Shown piece by piece: positions 16,291 through 24,401 of a stretch of 64,000 nt of DNA. Location of the stretch: contig NZ_CP051884.1 of assembly GCF_012931845.1 (NCBI RefSeq), positions 186,001 to 250,000 of the forward strand, in the 5' to 3' direction. Every line of letters begins with the position of its first letter. Positions within the stretch are counted from its first letter, which is position 1. This DNA comes from Cellulomonas taurus. Its GTDB lineage: Bacteria > Actinomycetota > Actinomycetes > Actinomycetales > Cellulomonadaceae. The translations under genes were made by a program, and so were the position numbers. The notes beneath the pieces were generated by a model. It made no database searches and had not been told where the DNA came from. It was given only the letters and a program-made list of their open reading frames with translations.

Positions 16291-17514
16291 TCACGCTGGC
16301 CCCCCTCCGGCGTGGCCGGGCCCGGCCGCCCGTGCGGCGTCGGTCGGTACAGCTCGCGCCCCGACCAGGACGGCGACCGCCGCGACCGCCGCCGCGAGGC
16401 CGAAGGTCGCCGGGTGTCCGACCGGGCCGGTCAGCGCGCCCCACCCGGCGGCGCCGATGGCCTGACCCAGCACCAGCGTGACGAACAACGCGGCCGTCCC
16501 ACTGCCCGACCGCTCCGGGTCGATCCGCCCGGTCCAGGTGATCAGGACCCCCGACGCGGCGGTGTACCCCCAGCCGAACACCGCGCACACCGCACCGGTC
16601 GTCGTCGGATGGGTCCCCACACTCGGCAGTGCGATCGTCGCCACGGCGACCGCACCCCCGGTCACCGCCCAGGCCGCCCCGATCCGCCGCGCTACCAGCC
16701 ATCGGCTGGTGGCCAGCACCGCTGCCCCGCCGACGCCGAGGGCGATCCAGGCCACCGTCGACGCCCGGTCGTCGGCCCCCAGCTCGACCAGCAGACTCCG
16801 GCCGTAGGACCAGACGGCCGCCGACCCGATCCCGAGCAGCAGCGCCACGGCGAACGGCCGACGGTGCGCGGCGCGCCACTGCCGCGGTGGGACACCAGGG
16901 ACACGCCGGGCAGCGCTGCCTGCGGTGGGACCGGTGCGCCCGCGGACGGTCGTGCGCGCACCGCTCGACCACGAGTCGGCCGCCAGCACCAGCGTCGTCG
17001 CCAGCACGGCGAGCCCCGCCGCGATCCACCAACCGGCGCGCCACAGCGGCAGCAGCAGCGACGCCAGCGACCCCGCGACGATCAGCCCGGGACCGGTTCC
17101 GGCGTTCGCCACCGACTGCGCCCGGTCGAGCAGGTCGCCGGGTGCGTGACGGCGGATCAGTTCGACCACCGCCGGTGATGCCAGGCCCGCGCCCGCCGAG
17201 CTGAGCACCGCCCCGAACCCGAAGGCCCCGGCATCGCCGCCGACCGCCATGCCGACGCAGCCCAGCGCCGCGGTGGCCCCGGCCAGCAGGACCAGCGTGC
17301 GGGGGTGGCGGTCGGACAGCAGGAACCCGCAGGCGGCGCCGAGGCAGTAGACCACCGACGCCAGGGCCGCGATCAGACCGGCCGCTCCGGTGCTCAGGCC
17401 GAGGTCGTCCTGGACGTTCGGCAGGTACAGCCCGTAGGCGAGCCGGACCAGGCCGTAGGTCGTCGCAATGAGCCCGGTGGCTGCCGCGACCAAGAACAAA
17501 AACGATCGTTTCAC
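16291..17514 (-). CDS. MFS transporter divergent from TetR
   Basis: A 407-residue major facilitator protein with 12 predicted helices, loop motif DRHPR after TM2 and a Gly/Ala-rich core. The start (LFLVAAATGLIATTYGLVRLAYGLYLPNVQDDLGLS) resembles the YbfB/YjiJ and cyanate-type branch. It is probably an efflux or metabolite exporter repressed by the divergent TetR protein. Translation starts at a GTG with no ribosome site; TAGGCT lies 6 bases upstream, so the message is probably leaderless. A 12-base palindrome spans its first codons. Confidence 0.87.
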   Translation of the reverse strand: MKRSFLFLVAAATGLIATTYGLVRLAYGLYLPNVQDDLGLSTGAAGLIAALASVVYCLGAACGFLLSDRHPRTLVLLAGATAALGCVGMAVGGDAGAFGFGAVLSSAGAGLASPAVVELIRRHAPGDLLDRAQSVANAGTGPGLIVAGSLASLLLPLWRAGWWIAAGLAVLATTLVLAADSWSSGARTTVRGRTGPTAGSAARRVPGVPPRQWRAAHRRPFAVALLLGIGSAAVWSYGRSLLVELGADDRASTVAWIALGVGGAAVLATSRWLVARRIGAAWAVTGGAVAVATIALPSVGTHPTTTGAVCAVFGWGYTAASGVLITWTGRIDPERSGSGTAALFVTLVLGQAIGAAGWGALTGPVGHPATFGLAAAVAAVAVLVGARAVPTDAARAAGPGHAGGGPA

Positions 17515-17530
17515 TTTGCCAGCCTAGGAT
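17500..17530. promoter_or_regulatory. back-to-back leaderless promoters with TetR-type operator
   Basis: The minus-strand -10 TAGGCT (17521-17526) and plus-strand -10 TAGGAT (17525-17530) overlap by two bases and each ends 6 bases before a start codon (17514 and 17537). The perfect palindrome AAACGATCGTTT (17500-17511) covers positions +4 to +15 of the MFS message and is the best candidate operator for the TetR protein. Confidence 0.75.
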
Positions 17531-17536
17531 GACCCC

Positions 17537-18097
17537 ATGCCGATCCGCACCAGCACCGAGGCGAAGCTGCTCGACGCCGCCGAGGAGTTGTTCTTCACCC
17601 GGGGCATCGCAGCGACCCCGGTCGATGCCGTGCTGGCCCGCGCCGGGGTGTCGGCGGCCACCCTCTACCGCGGCTACCCCAGCAAGGAGGCGCTGGTCGC
17701 CGCGGCGCTGGACCGACGCCACCGCGCGTGGGTCGACTGCTGGGAACGCGCTATCGCCGGGCAGGAGGCGCCCGAGCGCCGACTGCTGGCCGTGTTCGAC
17801 GCGCTCGACGCGTTCCGCTCCCGTCCCGACGGTGCCCGGTGGTGCGCCTTCCTCGCCTCCGCGGCCGAATACGCCAGCGCGCCGCCGGAGGTCGCCGCCG
17901 CCGTCGAACGGGACACCAGCACTCTGCGCGACCGGCTCACTCAGCTGGCCGAGCCGGTGGTGGGCGCGGATGCCGCCGAGCTGGCCGAACAGCTGCTGCT
18001 TGTCGTCACGGGGTCGCTCGCGATGCGCCTGCGGGCACCGGGAACCGACACCCAGCGTGCCCGTCGGGTCGCTGCCCGTCTGCTGCCGGCCACCTGA
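17537..18097 (+). CDS. TetR-family transcriptional regulator
   Basis: A 186-residue TetR protein. The helix-turn-helix is residues about 10-52 (AKLLDAAEELFFTRGIAATPVDAVLARAGVSAATLYRGYPSKEALV in outline), followed by a helical ligand-binding domain. It is divergent from an MFS transporter with overlapping leaderless promoters, so it most likely represses the transporter and itself. The ligand is unknown. Confidence 0.9.
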   Translation: MPIRTSTEAKLLDAAEELFFTRGIAATPVDAVLARAGVSAATLYRGYPSKEALVAAALDRRHRAWVDCWERAIAGQEAPERRLLAVFDALDAFRSRPDGARWCAFLASAAEYASAPPEVAAAVERDTSTLRDRLTQLAEPVVGADAAELAEQLLLVVTGSLAMRLRAPGTDTQRARRVAARLLPAT

Positions 18098-18156
18098 ACG
18101 CCTCGGGCCGGCCCCGCTCGTCCATGGCCGGGGCGGGCCGGGAGGTGGAGGCGGCC

Positions 18157-18162
18157 TAGGCT
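18157..18162 (+). promoter_or_regulatory. leaderless -10 box of the RluA-family gene
   Basis: TAGGCT lies 6 bases before the GTG at 18169; no Shine-Dalgarno sequence is present. Confidence 0.65.
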
Positions 18163-18168
18163 CTCCGG

Positions 18169-19104
18169 GTGCCGCCCCGCTCCCCGCTCCCGCCCCGTCA
18201 CGGCCTGAGCGCCGCCTGGCTGCGCACCCCCGACCACGACCGCGCCGACCCGCACGCCACCGCCTGGCCGACCATGGCCGACTGGCTGCACCACCGCCTG
18301 CCGGAGCACGTCGACGTGGACGCGATGCTGGCGGACGGCCGGTTCGTCGCCGAGGACGGCACCCCGGTCCGGGCCACCGATCCGTTCCGCCCGCACCTGT
18401 TCGTGTTCTTCCACCGGGACCTGCGCGAGGAGCCCTCCGTGCCCGGGACGATCCACGTGGTGCACCGGGACGAGCGCCTGGTGGTGATCGACAAGCCGCC
18501 GTTCCTGTCATCGATCCCGCGCGGGCGGCACGTGATGCAGAGCGTCGTGGTCAAGCTCCGGGCCGAGTTGGGGTTGCCGGAGCTGTCGCCGCTGCACCGG
18601 CTGGACCGGGTCACCTCGGGGCTATTGCTGCTGGCCACCGAGCGGCGCTGGCGGGGCGCCTACCAGTCGGCCTTCGAACGTCGCGCGATGGCCAAGACCT
18701 ACTGGGCGCTCGCCCCGATCCGGCCGGAGCTGGAGTTCCCGCTCACCGTGCGCAACCACCTGCACAAGGAGCGCGGCGAGCTCCAGGCCCGGGTGGTGCC
18801 GGACGCCCCGGTGAACGCCGAGACCCTGATCGAGCTCGAGTCCGAGGTCGACGGCCTCGGGGTGTACCGGCTGACGCCGCGCACCGGGCGGACCCACCAG
18901 CTGCGGCTGCACCTGCACCAGCTGGGCATCCCGATCGTCGGCGACCCGCTGTACCCGGAGGTGCTGGACGTGCCGGTGGACGACTTCAGCACACCGTTGC
19001 AGCTGCTGGCGGGCGAACTGGCCTTCACCGACCCGGTGGACGGCGCCGCCCGACGGTTCCGCAGCGTGCGCCGACTGCCGATCGGTGTCCACCCCACGGC
19101 GTAG
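18169..19104 (+). CDS. RluA-family pseudouridine synthase
   Basis: A 311-residue enzyme converting uridine to pseudouridine in rRNA or tRNA. The catalytic HRLD motif is at 143-146 with Asp146 as nucleophile, followed by TSGLLLLA, and the RTGRTHQLRLHLHQLG motif that closes the active site is present. An N-terminal extension of about 85 residues replaces the S4 domain found in many RluD-type enzymes. The GTG start 6 bases after TAGGCT suggests a leaderless message. The exact target base is unknown. Confidence 0.92.
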   Translation: MPPRSPLPPRHGLSAAWLRTPDHDRADPHATAWPTMADWLHHRLPEHVDVDAMLADGRFVAEDGTPVRATDPFRPHLFVFFHRDLREEPSVPGTIHVVHRDERLVVIDKPPFLSSIPRGRHVMQSVVVKLRAELGLPELSPLHRLDRVTSGLLLLATERRWRGAYQSAFERRAMAKTYWALAPIRPELEFPLTVRNHLHKERGELQARVVPDAPVNAETLIELESEVDGLGVYRLTPRTGRTHQLRLHLHQLGIPIVGDPLYPEVLDVPVDDFSTPLQLLAGELAFTDPVDGAARRFRSVRRLPIGVHPTA

Positions 19105-19189
19105 ATCCAGATACGCCTCGCGGCCGATGTGTCGCCGCGGGTCGGCCGGGCACGATGGAATCTCAGTCGTTCCCCACCCGGAGGTCATC

Positions 19190-19300
19190 GTGTCCTGGCA
19201 GGTCCTGATCGTGCTGGCGGAGTTCGCCGTGGTGTGCGCGGTGATCGGCGCGGGCACCCTGGTCCAGCGGGTGCGGCAGCGGGTCAAGGTCCGCCGCTAG
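19190..19300 (+). CDS. single-helix small membrane protein, 36 residues
   Basis: A 36-residue product with one hydrophobic helix (VLIVLAEFAVVCAVIGAGTLV) and a basic tail (QRVRQRVKVRR). CGGAGGTCATC precedes the GTG at 19190, a good ribosome site, so it is likely translated; a longer in-frame version to 19085 would have no such site. Function unknown. It lies downstream of the pseudouridine synthase and converges with the AI-2E transporter. Confidence 0.6.
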   Translation: MSWQVLIVLAEFAVVCAVIGAGTLVQRVRQRVKVRR

Positions 19301-19310
19301 TCGTCGGCGC

Positions 19311-20453
19311 TCAGCGGCCCTCGGCGGTCTCCCGCCGTTTCTGTTGCACCGGTCGGGCGGGCAGGTTCGGTCCGTTCCACACCTGCACCGCGCCCCAGAC
19401 CGAGGCGGCGACCGGCACCGAGAGCACGGCACCGGTGATCCCGGCGAGCACGGTGCCGACGGTGACCGCGACCAGGATCACCAGCGGGTGCAGCGCCAGC
19501 GACCGGGCCATCACCACCGGCTGGAGCAGGTTGCCCTCCAACTGGTTCACGGCGATCACGATGGCGACCACGATCAGAGCGTCCACCCAGCCGTTGGCGA
19601 CCAGGGTGACCAGGGCGGCGAGCACCCCGGCGAGCGTGGCGCCGACCAGCGGGATGAACGCGAGCAGGAAGACCAGCACCGCCAGCGGGATCGCGAGCGG
19701 CACACCCATCACGACCAGCCCGACCCCGATGCCGACCGCGTCCACCGCGGCGACGATGGCGGTGCCCCGCACGTAGCCGCCCATCGTGCTGACGGTCCGG
19801 CCGCCGACCCGCTTGCCGCGTGCATAGGCGTCGCCCTCGAACGGGCGGAGCAGGAACTCCCAGATCCGCGGACCGTCCTTGAGGAAGAAGAACAGCACCA
19901 CCAGGGTGAGGACGCCGCCGGTGACGAAGTTCGCGCCCTTGGAGAACCCGGCGATCGCCCCGCTGCCGAAGCTGCTGGAGGTCAGGAAGGACGTCACCGC
20001 GTCCTTGGCGTCCTCGATCTGCTGGTCGGAGATCTGGATCGGCAGGTGGCTGATCGACTCCTGCAGCTCACCGAGCCCGGCCACGGCCTGATCGGCGAGG
20101 TCCTGCCACTGGTTCGCCACCGCGTAGACCACGGCGGTGATCACCGCGCCGAACACCGCCAGGATCGCGAGCAGGGCGGTCCAGGTCGCCGCCAGCGACG
20201 GGAACCCGTGCCGCCGCAGCCAGGACACCAGCGGGTGGATCGCGCTGGCCAGCACCAGGGCGATCAGCACCGGGATCACCACCAGGGTGAGCTTGGTCAG
20301 GGCGAAGACCGCCACCGACACCAGGGCGAGCAGCGCCAGCGCCTGGACGGCGCGGGTCCCGGCCCGGCCGAAGCCGTCCGACCACAGGCCGGCGGCGCGG
20401 GGCTCGTGCGGTTCGGGTGCGGGGGACTGCTGCTCTCGCCTCGACCACCACAT
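19311..20453 (-). CDS. AI-2E family transporter (TqsA/YdiK-like)
   Basis: A 380-residue polytopic protein with the family pattern: paired N-terminal helices (LTKLTLVVIPVLIALVLASAIHPLV), a long amphipathic middle (about 125-180), LFFFLKDGP, the FIPLVGATLAG loop and a C-terminal AGITGAVLSVPVAA segment. Members form oligomers and export or exchange small molecules, sometimes acting as Na+/H+ antiporters; transport of autoinducer-2 itself is not shown for most. The start has a GGAGGTCGAAGG site. Confidence 0.88.
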   Translation of the reverse strand: MWWSRREQQSPAPEPHEPRAAGLWSDGFGRAGTRAVQALALLALVSVAVFALTKLTLVVIPVLIALVLASAIHPLVSWLRRHGFPSLAATWTALLAILAVFGAVITAVVYAVANQWQDLADQAVAGLGELQESISHLPIQISDQQIEDAKDAVTSFLTSSSFGSGAIAGFSKGANFVTGGVLTLVVLFFFLKDGPRIWEFLLRPFEGDAYARGKRVGGRTVSTMGGYVRGTAIVAAVDAVGIGVGLVVMGVPLAIPLAVLVFLLAFIPLVGATLAGVLAALVTLVANGWVDALIVVAIVIAVNQLEGNLLQPVVMARSLALHPLVILVAVTVGTVLAGITGAVLSVPVAASVWGAVQVWNGPNLPARPVQQKRRETAEGR

Positions 20454-20682
20454 GTGCGCCTTCGACCTCCTGGATACCGGCTGTGAGCAGCGAGGCTACG
20501 GGGCGATCGGGGTCGGTGCGCGACGAGTGTCGGCCGGGTGGGGGGTGAGTAGGCGTGAGCCCGTCGTCCCCCGGCACCACCCGGTGGCTCGGCGCGTCCT
20601 ACTCAATGCCATCGCGCGCGCCTCTGGGTGGCACCGGTCGAACCCGATACTCGGCCGGTCGGGAGTCGCTGAGGGGGTCGTC

Positions 20683-22044
20683 ATGGTCGGCATGGACGAG
20701 CGCATCGCCGCACGGTTCGGGTTGCTCCCGCGCGGGCGGACGGTGCTCGACGCGGCCCGTGACCGGATCGCGCAGGTGTTCGACGTCTTCGACAACGTGG
20801 TGGTGGCGTTCTCGGGCGGCAAGGACTCCGGGGCGATGCTGCACCTGGTGCTCGACCACATGCGGACGCACCGGATCGCCCGCCCGATCCACCTGTTCCA
20901 TCTGGACTACGAGGGCCAGTACTCGGCCACCACGGAGTACGTCGACTCGGTGATGGCCACCCCCACGGAGCTGATCGTGCCCTGGCGGGTGTGCCTGCCG
21001 GTCGCCGCCGGGTGTGCGGCCACGATGTTCGCCGACCACTGGCAGCCCTGGCACCCGGCGCAGCGCGACCTGTGGGTCCGTCCGCTGCCCGATCATCCGG
21101 GCGTGGTGCACGCCGACAACGTGCCGCCGGGCTTCCCCGACTTCGACGGGGTCTGGGACTACGAGTTCCAGGAGACGTTCGAGACCTGGTTGCACCAGAC
21201 CACCGGCGCCAGGCGGACCGCGGTGCTGATCGGCATCCGTGCCGAGGAGTCGCTGCACCGCTACGCGACCCTGCATGCCGAGAACCGCCGCTCGACGTTC
21301 CAGGGGGTGCGCTGGACCTCGGTGCTCGGCTCCGGGCTGGTGAAGGCGTACCCGATCCACGACTGGCGGCTCTCCGACGTCTGGCACGCGCACGCTCGGT
21401 TCGGGTGGGCGTACAACCGGCTCTACGACCTGCTGTACCAGGCGGGCGTCCCGGCGCACCAGATGCGGGTCTCCTCGCCGTTCATCGGTCAGGCGATCCG
21501 CCAGCTCCAGCTGTACCGGGTGATCGAGCCGGAGCTGTGGTCCACGCTGGTGGGTCGGGTGAACGGCGTGAACTTCTCGGCCCGGTACGGGGCGACCGCC
21601 GCCATGGGGGCCCGCGCGACGGAGCTGCCACCGGGCCACACCTGGGCCAGCTACCTCCGGCTGCTGTTGCGGACGCTGCCCCGCGACACCCGGGAGCGCT
21701 ACCTGGCGAAGTTCGCCACCTCGGTGCGCTACTGGACCGGGAAGGGCGGTGCCGTCCCCACCCGGACGGTGGACGAGCTGCGGGCCCTGGGCGTCCCGGC
21801 GGACTATCTCGGGAAGCCGCCGGGCCGACGCACCTACACCCGCCCGCACGAGGTGGTCCGCTTCCACGCCTACCCGGACGCGCCGCCACCGGTGGTCGGG
21901 GCGTCGGCCCTGCCGTCCTACAAGCGGATGTGCATCACGGTGCTGCGCAACGACCACACCTGCCGCTACATGGGGTTCAGCCCGACCAAACGCGACCGCG
22001 ACCGGCAACGGGCGATCATCGAGCAGTACCAGGAGGTCGGATGA
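20683..22044 (+). CDS. ibrA: IbrA-like PAPS-reductase-fold protein (DUF3440)
   Basis: A 453-residue protein with the N-type ATP pyrophosphatase signature SGGKDS (44-49) of the PAPS reductase fold, the conserved IRAEESLHRY segment and a C-terminal DUF3440-type region (PSYKRMCITVLRNDHTCRYMGF). This matches IbrA, described in Escherichia coli with IbrB as an activator of immunoglobulin-binding protein genes and often found on mobile DNA. It would activate a substrate with ATP; sulfate reduction is unlikely because no sulfur-assimilation genes are near. GAGGGGG precedes the ATG at 20683. It overlaps ibrB by 4 bases. Confidence 0.85.
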   Translation: MVGMDERIAARFGLLPRGRTVLDAARDRIAQVFDVFDNVVVAFSGGKDSGAMLHLVLDHMRTHRIARPIHLFHLDYEGQYSATTEYVDSVMATPTELIVPWRVCLPVAAGCAATMFADHWQPWHPAQRDLWVRPLPDHPGVVHADNVPPGFPDFDGVWDYEFQETFETWLHQTTGARRTAVLIGIRAEESLHRYATLHAENRRSTFQGVRWTSVLGSGLVKAYPIHDWRLSDVWHAHARFGWAYNRLYDLLYQAGVPAHQMRVSSPFIGQAIRQLQLYRVIEPELWSTLVGRVNGVNFSARYGATAAMGARATELPPGHTWASYLRLLLRTLPRDTRERYLAKFATSVRYWTGKGGAVPTRTVDELRALGVPADYLGKPPGRRTYTRPHEVVRFHAYPDAPPPVVGASALPSYKRMCITVLRNDHTCRYMGFSPTKRDRDRQRAIIEQYQEVG

Positions 22045-22571
22045 CATTCACGTCCCCGGTGTACGGCGTGCGGGCGGTCCCGATCGAGCGTGTGCGTGCC
22101 AATGCCTACAACCCGAACGTGGTCGCGCCCCCGGAGATGGCGCTGCTGGAGCGGAGCATCTGGGAGGACGGCTACACCCAGCCGGTGGTGTGCTGCCAGG
22201 ACGAGGTCACCGGCGACTACGAGATCGTCGACGGGTACCACCGGTACCGGGTGATGGTCACGTCCGAGCGGATCCGGGCGCGCGAGCGGGGACTGCTCCC
22301 GGTGGTGGTGCTGGACAAGCCGCGGTCGGACCGGATCGCCTCCACGGTGCGGCACAACCGGGCGCGCGGGACCCACGCGGTGGAGCTGATGACCCAGATC
22401 GTCGCCGAGCTGGTCGACGCGGGCATGGACGACGACTGGATCATGCGGCACATCGGGATGGACCGCGACGAGCTCCTGCGGTTGAAGCAGATCTCCGGCA
22501 TCGCCGCGGTGTTCGCCGACTGCGGCTTCACCGGCGCGGCCGACGACGACGATCCGCTCGGGGCGTTCTGA
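22041..22571 (+). CDS. ibrB: IbrB-like ParB/sulfiredoxin-domain protein
   Basis: The 176-residue partner of IbrA has a ParB/Srx-type N-terminal domain: VRANAYNPNVVAPPEM, QPVVC, the EIVDGYHRYRV nucleotide-contact motif and TVRHNRARG. The C-terminus (VAELVDAGMDDDWIMRHIGMDRDELLRL) looks like a helix-turn-helix. ParB domains are now known to bind or hydrolyse nucleotides, so an ATP- or CTP-dependent switch is plausible. The ATG overlaps the ibrA stop as ATGA, consistent with coupled translation and a complex. Confidence 0.87.
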   Translation: MTFTSPVYGVRAVPIERVRANAYNPNVVAPPEMALLERSIWEDGYTQPVVCCQDEVTGDYEIVDGYHRYRVMVTSERIRARERGLLPVVVLDKPRSDRIASTVRHNRARGTHAVELMTQIVAELVDAGMDDDWIMRHIGMDRDELLRLKQISGIAAVFADCGFTGAADDDDPLGAF

Positions 22572-22707
22572 CATCCGAGTTCGGAGCGCCGATCTTCTTC
22601 ATAGGGGTATCGCCTTTCTGAAATAGGGAAATCACGATCTTTGCGCAATTCGGGGAATGGTCCGTAATGTGCCGCCGTCGTTGTTCCGTTCGAGAGGCAC
22701 CGCCCCC
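22572..22707 (+). promoter_or_regulatory. AT-rich gap with candidate sigma-70 promoter
   Basis: This gap is visibly richer in A and T than its surroundings. TTGCGC (22641-22646) and TAATGT (22665-22670) are spaced by 18 bases and could drive the exchanger operon. CGAGAGG before the ATG at 22708 is its ribosome site. The low GC may mark an edge of acquired DNA around ibrAB. Confidence 0.45.
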
Positions 22708-23988
22708 ATGCGTGAGACCACCCCGCCGCTGCGGGTGCTGATCCGCTCCCTGCTGATCGCCGTCCTGATCGCCGCCCCGGCGGTCGTGCTGCGCCTGTCG
22801 GGGAGCCACCCGGACCCGCTGATCCAGCTCGCGCTCTACGGCGCGGCGGTGGTGGCGGCCTCGTTCGTCCTGGCCTGGGCGGCCGAGGCGGCGCAGGTGG
22901 ACGTCTCGGGCGGCTTCGCCATCGCGGTGCTGGCGCTGATCGCCGTGCTGCCGGAATACGCGGTCGACCTGTTCTACGCCTACACCGCGGGCTCCGACCC
23001 CGCCTACGTGCAGTACGCCGCGGCGAACATGACCGGGTCGAACCGGCTGCTGCTCGGCCTGGGCTGGCCGTTGGTGGTGCTGGTGTCGATCTACGTCGCC
23101 AACCGGGTCGCCAACCGGGTCGGCAACCGCCCGGCCACCACATCCCTCGCCCTCGAACCGGGCAACCGGATGGAACTGGGCTTCCTGCTGGTCGCCGGTG
23201 TGGCGGCGTTCGTCATCCCGGCGACCGGGCAGATCCACCTGGGGTTCGGCCTGGCGATGATCGCGTGGTTCGGCTTCTACCTCTACCGGCTCACCCGGGG
23301 CGAGGCCGAGGAACCGGACCTGATCGGCACCGCCGCCGTGATCGGCCACCTGCCGCGCGCCCGCCGTCGCCCGCTGGTGATCGCGCTGTTCGTCCTGGCG
23401 GCGGCGGTCATCCTGGTCAGCGCCGAGCCCTTCGCCGAGTCGCTGGTCGCCTCCGGCACCCGGCTCGGTGTGGACGAGTTCCTGTTGGTGCAATGGCTGG
23501 CCCCGCTCGCCTCGGAGGCGCCCGAGTTCATCGTGGCGATCCTGTTCGCCTGGCGCGGCAAGGGCACTGCCGCGATCGCCACCCTGATCAGCTCCAAGAT
23601 CAACCAGTGGACGCTGCTGATCGGCTCGCTGCCGATCGCCTACCTGTTCGGCGGCGGCTCGACGGCACTGGTGCTGGACACCCGGCAGGTCGAGGAGATG
23701 CTCCTGACCGCCACCCAGACCCTGATGGGTGTGGCCATCCTGATCTCGTTGCGGTTCCGGCGTTGGTCGGCCTGGACGCTGCTCGGCCTGTTCGCCGTGC
23801 AATTCGTCGTCACCGGCACCACCGCGCGGTTCGCGCTCTCCGCCGTCTATCTGGTGATCGCCGCCGTGGTCCTGGCGAGGCACTGGCGCCAGCTGGTGCC
23901 GACCCTCACCGCACCGTTCCGGCGCCCCGACCCCGGCGCGCAGCAGCCCGAGCGGCCGGAGCCGCGGCATGCTCTGATGGGCGGATGA
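22708..23988 (+). CDS. CaCA-type sodium/calcium (cation/proton) exchanger
   Basis: A 426-residue membrane protein with about eleven helices and two inverted alpha-repeats of the calcium/cation antiporter superfamily: LALIAVLPEYAVDL with NMTGSNRLLLGLG, and LASEAPEFIVAIL with LISSKINQWTLLIGSLPI. These acidic and polar residues form the cation site. It would export calcium or another cation in exchange for sodium or protons. The ATG at 22708 is preceded by GAGAGG; an in-frame start at 22657 falls in the AT-rich gap and is rejected. It leads a three-gene overlapping operon. Confidence 0.87.
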   Translation: MRETTPPLRVLIRSLLIAVLIAAPAVVLRLSGSHPDPLIQLALYGAAVVAASFVLAWAAEAAQVDVSGGFAIAVLALIAVLPEYAVDLFYAYTAGSDPAYVQYAAANMTGSNRLLLGLGWPLVVLVSIYVANRVANRVGNRPATTSLALEPGNRMELGFLLVAGVAAFVIPATGQIHLGFGLAMIAWFGFYLYRLTRGEAEEPDLIGTAAVIGHLPRARRRPLVIALFVLAAAVILVSAEPFAESLVASGTRLGVDEFLLVQWLAPLASEAPEFIVAILFAWRGKGTAAIATLISSKINQWTLLIGSLPIAYLFGGGSTALVLDTRQVEEMLLTATQTLMGVAILISLRFRRWSAWTLLGLFAVQFVVTGTTARFALSAVYLVIAAVVLARHWRQLVPTLTAPFRRPDPGAQQPERPEPRHALMGG

Positions 23989-24401
23989 CAACAGGACGTG
24001 GACGCACCCTCGCGCGGGTGCTGCTCGGCGGGTTCCTGGTCTTCGCCGGGACCAGCCACCTGACCTTCGCCCGGCAGGAGTTCCAGGCCCAGGTGCCGGA
24101 GTGGTTCCCGGTGAACGAGGATGCCACCGTGCTCGGCTCCGGCGTGGCCGAGATCGCGCTCGGCAGCGCGCTGATCGCCGCCCGCAAGAAGCACCGCGGT
24201 CTGGTCGGCTGGGTGGCGGCGGCGTTCTTCGTCGCGATCTTCCCCGGCAACATCTCGCAGTACCTGACGCACACCGACGGCTTCGGTCTGGACACCGACA
24301 CCAAGCGCGGCGTGCGGCTGCTGTTCCAGCCGGTGCTGGTGCTGTGGGCGCTGTGGTCCACCGGCGCCTGGGCCGACCGCCGCCGGAAGCGCGACCAGTG
24401 A
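23985..24401 (+). CDS. DoxX-family membrane protein
   Basis: A 138-residue protein with four hydrophobic segments and the DoxX pattern (LLGGFLVFAGTSHLTFARQEFQAQVPEWFP, GVAEIALGSALI, FPGNISQYL). The start overlaps the exchanger stop as ATGA. Function unproven; DoxX relatives are linked to membrane redox processes. The C-terminus is basic (DRRRKRDQ). Confidence 0.82.
   Translation: MTTGRGRTLARVLLGGFLVFAGTSHLTFARQEFQAQVPEWFPVNEDATVLGSGVAEIALGSALIAARKKHRGLVGWVAAAFFVAIFPGNISQYLTHTDGFGLDTDTKRGVRLLFQPVLVLWALWSTGAWADRRRKRDQ

Noticed and set aside
16271..16294. Terminator between the AmaP-like and MFS genes
   Set aside because: Only a 6-base stem (GTGACC with GGTCAC) overlapping both gene ends; too weak to call.
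20683..22571. Sulfate-assimilation PAPS reductase
   Set aside because: The SGGKDS fold is shared, but the C-terminal DUF3440-type region and the coupled ParB-domain gene fit ibrA/ibrB, and no cysteine-biosynthesis genes are present.
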